Positions 57,618 to 64,000 of a DNA stretch of 64,000 bases are shown here, piece after piece. The stretch comes from Pseudomonas sp. URMO17WK12:I11 (lineage in GTDB: Bacteria > Pseudomonadota > Gammaproteobacteria > Pseudomonadales > Pseudomonadaceae): NCBI RefSeq assembly GCF_007677725.1, contig NZ_VEDF01000005.1:332589-396588 (forward strand), read 5' to 3'. How positions within the stretch are numbered: the first letter of the stretch is position 1; every line of letters starts with the position of its first letter. Under the pieces are notes generated by a model. That model was given only the letters and a program-made list of their open reading frames with translations, had not been told where the DNA came from and did no database searches. The position numbers and the translations under genes were made by a program.

Positions 57618-59054
57618 TCAGTTCCCCTCGTGCAGGTTGGCGGAGGTGCCGTCGCTGTGCTCGTCGGCGGCCGACAACGGCCGCGCCGGCGTGCGTTTCT
57701 GACCCGGGCCACCCGGGCGCGGAGCATCGCCTTCACCGGTATGCGGGCCTTTGCGGACCAGCCGCATCATGTAGGCGAAACCGGTGCCGAACAGGGCGAA
57801 GTACACCACCACGAAAGCGATCAGGGTAAAGCCGAGTTGGCTGTAGCTGTGGTTGGAGACGCCATCGGCCGTGCGCATCAGGCCGTACACCACCCAGGGC
57901 TGACGCCCGACCTCGGTGGTGATCCAGCCGGCGAGGATCGCCAGCAGGCCCGACGGCCCCATCCACAGCACGAAATGCAGGAACGGCCGAGAGCTGTACA
58001 GCTTGCCGCCCTTGCGCAGCAGCAGGCTCCACAGCCCCGCCGCGATCATCAGCAGGCCCATGGCGACCATGATACGGAATGACCAGAAGATGATTGTCGA
58101 GTTGGGCCGGTCTTCAGCCGCGAATTCCTTCATGGCCGGGACCTGCTTGTCCAGGCTGTGGGTCAGGATGAGGCTACCGAGCACCGGGATCTCGATCTTG
58201 AAGCGCGTGGTTTCAGCCTTCATGTCGGGGATACCGAACAGAATCAACGGCGTCGGCTCGCCCGGCTCATTTTCCCAATGGCCTTCGATGGCGGCGATCT
58301 TGACTGGCTGATGCTTGAGCGTGTTCAAGCCGTGGAAATCGCCGATCACCGCCTGCACCGGGGCGACGATCAGCGCCATCCACATGGCCATCGAGAGCAT
58401 CTTGCGCACGGCAGGATTGTCTCGGCCACGCAGCAGGTGCCAGGCCGCCGAGGCACCGACGAAGAACGCGGTGGCGACGAAGGCTGCAGTGGCCATGTGC
58501 GCCAGACGGAAGGGGAAAGAGGGGTTGAAGATGATCGCCAGCCAGTCCACCGGCACTACCCGGCCATCGATGATCGCGTGGCCCTGGGGCGTATGCATCC
58601 AGCTGTTGGAGGCCAGGATCCAGAAGGTCGACACCAAGGTGCCCAGCGCCACCATGCAGGTCGAGAAGAAGTGCAGCCCGCGCCCGACCCGGTTCCAGCC
58701 GAACAGCATGACGCCGAGGAAGCCTGCTTCGAGGAAGAATGCCGTGAGCACCTCGTAGGTCAGCAGGGGACCTGTGACCGACCCTGCGAATTCCGAAAAC
58801 CGACTCCAGTTGGTGCCGAACTGGTAGGCCATGACCAAGCCCGAGACCACGCCCATGCCGAAGTTGACGGCAAAGATCTTCGACCAGAAATGGTAGAGAT
58901 CGCGGTAAACACGGTTGTCGGTGCGCAACCACAGGCCTTCGAGCACCGCCAGGTAGCTCGCCAGTCCAATGGTGATGGCCGGGAAAAGAATGTGGAACGA
59001 CACGGTAAAGGCGAACTGCATTCGGGCGAGCTCTAAGGCCTCTATTCCGAACAT
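57618..59054 (-). CDS. cioA: Cyanide-insensitive terminal oxidase subunit I
   Basis: A 478-residue CydA-type subunit. It shows the haem ligand helix (FTVSFHILFPAITIG), the GRQPW motif (TEVGRQPWVVYG) and a short Q-loop, typical of the CIO branch. It houses the haems that oxidise quinol. First gene of cioA-cioB-DUF2474. An Anr box lies 147 bp upstream, so oxygen-dependent control is likely. Confidence 0.95.
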   Translation of the reverse strand: MFGIEALELARMQFAFTVSFHILFPAITIGLASYLAVLEGLWLRTDNRVYRDLYHFWSKIFAVNFGMGVVSGLVMAYQFGTNWSRFSEFAGSVTGPLLTYEVLTAFFLEAGFLGVMLFGWNRVGRGLHFFSTCMVALGTLVSTFWILASNSWMHTPQGHAIIDGRVVPVDWLAIIFNPSFPFRLAHMATAAFVATAFFVGASAAWHLLRGRDNPAVRKMLSMAMWMALIVAPVQAVIGDFHGLNTLKHQPVKIAAIEGHWENEPGEPTPLILFGIPDMKAETTRFKIEIPVLGSLILTHSLDKQVPAMKEFAAEDRPNSTIIFWSFRIMVAMGLLMIAAGLWSLLLRKGGKLYSSRPFLHFVLWMGPSGLLAILAGWITTEVGRQPWVVYGLMRTADGVSNHSYSQLGFTLIAFVVVYFALFGTGFAYMMRLVRKGPHTGEGDAPRPGGPGQKRTPARPLSAADEHSDGTSANLHEGN

Positions 59055-59201
59055 GGTGCTTCCTCTTCAGATAATTCGGCGTCCGGGCGCGTGGCTCCGT
59101 CGCCCACTGCCCCCACGATGTGTCGAGTGCGGCACGTTGGAATTGTTCTGTTGAATCGCAGGGATTTCGGCCAAGGGGCCCTTTCGTTGAATCTGCAACG
59201 A

Positions 59202-59215
59202 TTGATCCAGATCAA
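59202..59215. promoter_or_regulatory. Anr/FNR box upstream of cioA
   Basis: TTGATCCAGATCAA is a perfect match to TTGAT-N4-ATCAA. It lies in the gap of 343 bp between cioA and the MFS gene, 147 bp before cioA. The rest of the gap shows no gene. Confidence 0.88.
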
Positions 59216-59397
59216 CGACTGCTCAAAGCATAGTCCTGAATAGCCTGCAGGGCCGTGTGGTTGTTTGCCGCGTGACCGGTTGCCCCACCCTCTTCCAAGC
59301 GCACCAGGAACGTGCCGATCAGGGCAAACAGTAACCGCTTGTTACAAACAGATGATACGCTGCCCGGCCCCCACCGCGCTGAGCCCGCAGGTCGCCG

Positions 59398-60618
59398 ATG
59401 CCCGATTCCGCACCGCAGTTGCTGCGTCACCACCGCCCGTTCATGGCCTTCTGGCTGGCCCGGGTATTCACCGCCAGCGGCTTTCAGATGCTCACCGTGG
59501 CGATTGGCTGGCACCTTTACCAGCTCACTGGCAATGTCCTCGACCTGGGCCTGGTCGGGCTGGTCGAATTCGCCCCACGGGTGCTGTTCATGCTGCACAC
59601 CGGGCACGTCGCCGATCGCTACGACCGGCGCAAGGTGGCGGCGTTGTGTCAAACGCTGCAGGGGCTGATCGCCTTGGCCTTGGCCTTGGGCAGTGCCACT
59701 GACAACGTCAGCCGCGAACTGATCTTCGCATTGGCCTTCCTGCTCGGCGCCACGCGTTCGTTCGAAATGCCGGCGACCCAGGCGCTGCTGCCCAACGTGG
59801 TGCCACCGGGGCTATTCCCGCGGGCGGTCGCGGCCTCGGCCTCGGCCACCCAATCGGCGACCATCGTCGCCCCGGCGGTTGGCGGTTTCCTCTATGCCTT
59901 CGGCAGCATCTGGGTGTACGGCCCGACCGTCGCCCTGTACGCCATCGCCTGCCTGCTGACCCTCAGCCTGCAAGCCCGCGGCCAGGTCGCCCAGCGCGGC
60001 CGCGCCAGTCTCGAGTCATTGCTGGCGGGCATTCGCTTCATCCGCAGCCGCCCGGACATCCTCGGCGCCATCTCACTGGACCTGTTCGCCGTGCTGCTCG
60101 GCGGCGCCACGGCGCTATTGCCGGTATTCGCCAAGGACATTCTGTTGACCGGTCCGATGGGCCTGGGGCTGCTGCGCTCGGCGCCAGCGGTGGGCGCACT
60201 GCTGATGTCGCTGTGGCTGGCGCGTTTCCCGTTCGAGCGCAAGGTCGGGCGCACCATGTTCACGGCGGTCGGCGTGTTCGGCGTGGCGACCATCGCCTTC
60301 GGCCTGTCGACGTCATTCTGGTTCTCGTTGGCGGTGCTGGTGGTGCTGGGTGCAGCCGACATGATCAGCATGGTGATTCGCAGCTCGTTCGTGCAATTGG
60401 AGACGCCGGACGCAATGCGCGGTCGGGTCAGCGCCGTCAATGGCTTGTTCATCGGCGCTTCGAACCAGCTTGGCGAGTTCGAGTCGGGGCTGACGGCGCA
60501 CTGGTTCGGCACCGTACCGGCGGTGGTCATGGGCGGCGTCGGCACCTTGCTGGTGACCGGGGTGTGGATAAAACTGTTCCCGACCCTGGCCCGGCGCGAC
60601 CGCTTGCACGAGGGCTGA
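59398..60618 (+). CDS. MFS transporter (EntS/MFS_3-like)
   Basis: A 406-residue MFS protein with 12 hydrophobic helices. The loop-2 motif GHVADRYDRRKVAAL and its echo (MISMVIRSSFVQLETPDAMRGRV region) match the MFS_3 group, which includes EntS. The substrate is unknown; export of a small molecule is likely. Stand-alone gene, divergent from cioA. Confidence 0.88.
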   Translation: MPDSAPQLLRHHRPFMAFWLARVFTASGFQMLTVAIGWHLYQLTGNVLDLGLVGLVEFAPRVLFMLHTGHVADRYDRRKVAALCQTLQGLIALALALGSATDNVSRELIFALAFLLGATRSFEMPATQALLPNVVPPGLFPRAVAASASATQSATIVAPAVGGFLYAFGSIWVYGPTVALYAIACLLTLSLQARGQVAQRGRASLESLLAGIRFIRSRPDILGAISLDLFAVLLGGATALLPVFAKDILLTGPMGLGLLRSAPAVGALLMSLWLARFPFERKVGRTMFTAVGVFGVATIAFGLSTSFWFSLAVLVVLGAADMISMVIRSSFVQLETPDAMRGRVSAVNGLFIGASNQLGEFESGLTAHWFGTVPAVVMGGVGTLLVTGVWIKLFPTLARRDRLHEG

Positions 60619-60786
60619 TGCGCTCCAGTGCGAGGCTTTCCCGAACGGCCATAGGCCCTTGCCGAGCATACTGGTATGATGCGCGGCTTTTTTGAGCCTC
60701 CTACAAAAGCACGGCAACCGCTGTGGTCTGTGCTTTGCTGATGGGGTCGATACATTCATGGCGCGAGGGCGTCTTGGGGAGCGGGC

Positions 60787-62082
60787 ATGCTGGACAGGCT
60801 GTTTCAACTGAAAGCACACAACACCAACGTGCGCACCGAGATTCTGGCGGGCGTCACTACCTTCCTGGCCATGGCCTACATCCTTTTTGTCAACCCGAGC
60901 ATCCTCGGCGAGACGGGCATGGACAAAGGGGCGTTGTTCGTCGCCACCTGCCTGGCTGCCGCCATTGGTTCGGCAACCATGGGCCTGATCGCCAACTACC
61001 CGATCGCCCTGGCTCCGGGCATGGGCTTGAACGCGTTCTTCACCTACACCGTGGTGCTGCACATGGGGCACACCTGGCAGGTGGCGCTGGGCGCGGTGTT
61101 CCTCTCGGCAGTGATGTTCTTCCTGCTGTCGATCCTGCGTATCCGCGAGTGGATCGTGAACAGCATCCCGCTGCCGCTGCGCTCGGCGATCGCCGCCGGT
61201 ATCGGCCTGTTCCTGGCGCTCATTGCCCTGCACAACGCCGGTATCGTCGTCGATAACCCAGCGACCCTGGTGGGCCTGGGCGATCTCAAGCAGCCTGCGC
61301 CGATCCTCGCCACCCTGGGCTTCTTCCTGATCGTCGGGCTGGAAGCGTTGAAAGTACGTGGCGCTGTGCTGATCGGTATCCTGGTGGTCACCGTGGCCTC
61401 GATCCTGATGGGCGTGACGCCGTTTGGCGGGGTGATATCGCTGCCACCGTCGCTGGCCCCGACGTTCCTGCAGCTGGACATCAAGGGTGCCCTGGACGTA
61501 GGCCTGGTCAGCGTGATCTTCGCCTTCCTGTTCGTCGACCTGTTCGACAACTCCGGGACCTTGATCGGCGTGGCCAAGCGCGCCGGGCTGATGGGCAAGG
61601 ACGGGCACATGCCGAAGATGGGCCGCGCCCTGATCGCCGACAGCACCGCGGCGATGGCCGGTTCGCTGCTGGGGACCTCGACCACCACCAGCTACATTGA
61701 ATCCGCCGCTGGCGTCAGCGCCGGGGGCCGTACCGGCCTTACCGCCATCGTGGTCGCCGTGCTGTTCCTGCTGGCGTTGTTCTTCGCCCCCTTGGCTGGC
61801 AGTGTGCCAGCCTTCGCCACCGCCCCGGCGCTGCTGTTCGTGGCGGTACTGATGGCGTCTGGCTTGGCTGAAATCAATTGGGACGACGTGACCGAGGCCG
61901 CGCCGGTGGTGGTCACCGCCCTGGCCATGCCGCTGACCTACTCGATCGCCAACGGCATCGCCTTCGGTTTCATCGCCTGGACCGCCATCAAGCTGATTTC
62001 GGGGCGCCACCGCGACCTGAACGCGGCGCTGGTGATCCTTTCCATCCTGTTCGTCATCAAGCTGGGCTGGTTCAACGCATGA
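60787..62082 (+). CDS. AzgA-type NCS2 purine permease (guanine/hypoxanthine)
   Basis: A 431-residue permease. [19 protein letters not shown] and [16 protein letters not shown] are signature segments of the COG2252/AzgA-like branch, which takes up adenine, guanine and hypoxanthine. About 13 helices. Its stop overlaps trmA (ATGA), so both are translated from one message. The leader of about 150 bp holds no recognisable riboswitch. Confidence 0.9.
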   Translation: MLDRLFQLKAHNTNVRTEILAGVTTFLAMAYILFVNPSILGETGMDKGALFVATCLAAAIGSATMGLIANYPIALAPGMGLNAFFTYTVVLHMGHTWQVALGAVFLSAVMFFLLSILRIREWIVNSIPLPLRSAIAAGIGLFLALIALHNAGIVVDNPATLVGLGDLKQPAPILATLGFFLIVGLEALKVRGAVLIGILVVTVASILMGVTPFGGVISLPPSLAPTFLQLDIKGALDVGLVSVIFAFLFVDLFDNSGTLIGVAKRAGLMGKDGHMPKMGRALIADSTAAMAGSLLGTSTTTSYIESAAGVSAGGRTGLTAIVVAVLFLLALFFAPLAGSVPAFATAPALLFVAVLMASGLAEINWDDVTEAAPVVVTALAMPLTYSIANGIAFGFIAWTAIKLISGRHRDLNAALVILSILFVIKLGWFNA

Positions 62083-63164
62083 GTGCCGTCTTCGATCCTT
62101 GCACCTACGACACCCAGCTGGAGGGCAAAGTCGCCCGCCTGCGCGAGTTGCTGGCGCCCTTCGGCGCGCCGGAGCCGGCCGTTTTCGATTCGCCGCGCGA
62201 ACACTTCCGCCTGCGCGCCGAATTCCGCCTGTGGCGCGAAGACGGCCAGCGTCACTACGCGATGTTCGCCCCCGGCGACAAGCACAAGGCGATCCTGATC
62301 GACGACTTCCCCATCGCCAGCCAGCGCATCAATGAGCTGATGCCGCGCCTGAAGGCTGCCTGGCAGGCCAGCGAGGCGCTGAGCAATCGCCTGTTCCAGG
62401 TGGAGTTCCTCACCACGCTGGCCGGCGACGCCATGGTCACGCTGTGCTATCACCGCCCGCTGGACGAGGCCTGGGAAGTTGAAGCCCGACAGCTGGCAGA
62501 GCATCTCGGGGTCAGCCTGATCGGCCGCTCGAAAGGCAAACGTCTGGTGATTGGCCGCGATTACGCGCTGGAAAAACTCGACGTGGCCGGGCGCGTGTTC
62601 AGCTACCGTCAGCCAGAAGGCGCGTTTACCCAGCCAAATGGCGCGGTCAACCAGAAGATGCTGAGCTGGGCGTGCGAGGCCATGGGCGAGCGTGCTGACG
62701 ACCTGCTGGAGCTGTACTGCGGCAACGGCAACTTCACCCTGCCGCTGGCCACTCGAGCGCGTCAGGTGCTGGCTACCGAGATCAGCAAGACCTCGGTCAA
62801 CGCTGCACTGAGCAACCTTGACGAGAACGGCGTGGATAACGTGCGCCTGGTGCGCCTGTCGGCCGAGGAACTGACCCAGGCGCTCAACGACGTGCGCCCG
62901 TTCCGCCGCCTGGAAGGGATCGACCTCAAAAGCTACGACTTCGGCACGGTGTTCGTCGACCCGCCGCGCGCGGGCATGGACCCGGATACCTGTGAACTGA
63001 CCCGGCGTTTCGAGCGAATCCTGTACATCTCGTGCAACCCGGAAACTTTGGCGGCGAATATTGCCCAGTTGCACGACACGCACCGCATCGAGCGTTGCGC
63101 GTTGTTCGACCAGTTCCCGTATACCCACCATATGGAGAGTGGGGTGTTGCTGGTTCGGCGCTGA
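62079..63164 (+). CDS. trmA: tRNA (uracil54-C5)-methyltransferase
   Basis: A 361-residue TrmA. It has the SAM motif [16 protein letters not shown] (about residue 208), [11 protein letters not shown] and the catalytic cysteine in [13 protein letters not shown] (about residue 315). It makes ribothymidine at position 54 of tRNAs. Translationally coupled to the purine permease. A GC stem-loop follows between it and pcaG. Confidence 0.95.
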   Translation: MSAVFDPCTYDTQLEGKVARLRELLAPFGAPEPAVFDSPREHFRLRAEFRLWREDGQRHYAMFAPGDKHKAILIDDFPIASQRINELMPRLKAAWQASEALSNRLFQVEFLTTLAGDAMVTLCYHRPLDEAWEVEARQLAEHLGVSLIGRSKGKRLVIGRDYALEKLDVAGRVFSYRQPEGAFTQPNGAVNQKMLSWACEAMGERADDLLELYCGNGNFTLPLATRARQVLATEISKTSVNAALSNLDENGVDNVRLVRLSAEELTQALNDVRPFRRLEGIDLKSYDFGTVFVDPPRAGMDPDTCELTRRFERILYISCNPETLAANIAQLHDTHRIERCALFDQFPYTHHMESGVLLVRR

Positions 63165-63209
63165 CCGGTCAGACCGCTGGAGCCGCTCTGCGGCCCCAGC
63201 GGCGCTGCA

Positions 63210-63815
63210 TCAGAAGTCGAAGAACACCGTCTCCCCTTCCCCCTGAATGCGGATATCGAAGCGATAGGCTGTCTTGCCATCGACCTCGCAGCGCGTCGCG
63301 ACCAGGGTCTGGCGGCGCTGCGGTTGCTCGATCAGGTTGAGCACCGGGCAGTTGGCGTTGGCTTCGCCCTCATCGTCGAAATAAAGCCGGGTGTGCAAGT
63401 GGATGTTGATGCCACGGGCAAACAGGCTGATGTTGATGTGCGGCGCCATCGGCACGCCGGCCGCGTTGTTGACCACCCCAGGCTTGACCGTATGCACGGT
63501 CCATTCACCGGCGTCGAACGTGGTCGCCGTGCGACCGAAGCTGTTGAAAGGGTTTTCCAGGTCGTAGGCATCCTGGTACTCGCCGTTGGCGTCGGCCTGC
63601 CACAGCTCCAGGAATGAATCGCGCACCAGGTGGCCGTTGCCGTCATAGACATGGCCGATCAGCACGATGTGTTCGCCAGGGGCGTGCGGCTTGGCCATGC
63701 AGTTCCAGATTTCCTGGTCGCGGGTCGGGTTGCCGGCCGCTTGCAAGGCCAGGCCGATGTGCACATAGGGGCCGGCAGTCTGCGAAGGGGTTTCCGGCAG
63801 CAGTTCGATGGGCAT
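63210..63815 (-). CDS. pcaG: Protocatechuate 3,4-dioxygenase alpha subunit
   Basis: A 201-residue intradiol dioxygenase alpha chain beginning PIELLPETPSQTAGPYVHIG and containing GHVYDGNGHLVRDSFLELWQADA. It lacks the iron ligands and pairs with PcaH, which binds Fe(III). The complex cleaves protocatechuate to beta-carboxy-cis,cis-muconate in the beta-ketoadipate pathway. It is 10 bp after pcaH. Confidence 0.95.
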   Translation of the reverse strand: MPIELLPETPSQTAGPYVHIGLALQAAGNPTRDQEIWNCMAKPHAPGEHIVLIGHVYDGNGHLVRDSFLELWQADANGEYQDAYDLENPFNSFGRTATTFDAGEWTVHTVKPGVVNNAAGVPMAPHINISLFARGINIHLHTRLYFDDEGEANANCPVLNLIEQPQRRQTLVATRCEVDGKTAYRFDIRIQGEGETVFFDF

Positions 63816-63825
63816 GGCGGGTTCC

Positions 63826-64000
63826 TCAGCAGTTTTCGAAGTGAGTCTTGCGCTGGCCGCGCAGTACGATGTCGAAGCGATAGGCCAGGCAGTCCATGGG
63901 GTTGGCGTGGCTCATGTCGAGCTTGGCGATCAGCTGCTGCACCGCTTGCGGGTTGGCGATCGACTTGACGATCGGGCACAGCGGGATCAGCGGGTCACCT
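63826..64000 (-). CDS. pcaH: Protocatechuate 3,4-dioxygenase beta subunit (C-terminal part)
   Basis: The last 57 codons of PcaH, ending FENC; the gene runs off the right edge. Residues such as [13 protein letters not shown] and [12 protein letters not shown] match the C-terminal strands of the beta chain. The iron-binding residues are outside the window. Confidence 0.92.
   Translation of the reverse strand, partial: GDPLIPLCPIVKSIANPQAVQQLIAKLDMSHANPMDCLAYRFDIVLRGQRKTHFENC

Noticed and set aside
60313..62010. A 565-codon open frame on the - strand
   Set aside because: Opposite the purine permease and MFS genes; composition is that of a shadow frame.

Overview
The window looks like a chromosomal segment of a Pseudomonas of the P. 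putida group. Evidence is the high GC content with C/G-ending codons, GTAG-type REP/REPIN palindromes between genes, and a gene set typical of that group: hmgA/fahA/maiA with a divergent IclR regulator, fabV, cioAB with an Anr box, a PpoR-like LuxR solo beside rlmG and fpr, and pcaGH. No rRNA, tRNA, CRISPR array, insertion sequence, prophage or recognised defence island was seen. Family calls rest on recognised motifs and lengths; no database search was run.

Region 1 (1-14200) is accessory. It opens with a 0.6 kb tandem repeat of REP elements carrying two copies of what looks like the 3' end of a gene. Then come an SDR oxidoreductase, an EmrAB-type tripartite exporter with its own outer-membrane lipoprotein and LysR regulator, a universal stress protein, an AaeXAB-like exporter (OM lipoprotein, FUSC pump, DUF1656, HlyD) with a divergent LysR regulator, and three tandem REPINs. 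The first LysR gene is bracketed by two nearly identical 17-bp palindromes, one before the exporter operon and one between the LysR and usp genes.

Region 2 (14200-26100) holds a 2-hydroxyacid dehydrogenase, an incomplete O-antigen glucosylation pair (GtrB-like and GtrII-like, with no GtrA seen), a DMT exporter with a divergent AraC regulator, and an apparent iron operon. From a Fur-box-like site at 26085 leftward it reads DUF3649, PepSY membrane protein, DUF3325, FecI-type sigma factor, FecR-type anti-sigma factor and a TonB receptor with a signalling domain.

Region 3 (26200-47000) is mostly core: a ribosome-hibernation-type factor, psiE, LexA-controlled yebG, a leucine-dehydrogenase-like enzyme, the homogentisate pathway (hmgA-fahA-maiA with hmgR), an SDR, an Asp-nucleophile alpha/beta hydrolase, a flavodoxin, two PilZ proteins, folM with two small coupled genes, fabV and a thiolase. 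The most unusual locus lies at 42239-44793: a short MetE-like protein consisting only of the N-terminal half faces a MetF-like reductase fused to a MetV-type eight-cysteine domain. Twin TGAG-N5-CTCA palindromes one double helical turn apart lie between them.

Region 4 (44750-64000) carries the cstA/btsT-ybdD-cobW operon, an AA10 lytic polysaccharide monooxygenase, a purine-type NCS2 permease, radA, mscL, fpr, the LuxR solo, rlmG, the cyanide-insensitive oxidase cioA-cioB plus a tiny DUF2474 subunit, an MFS transporter, an AzgA-type purine permease coupled to trmA, and pcaG with the truncated end of pcaH at the right edge.
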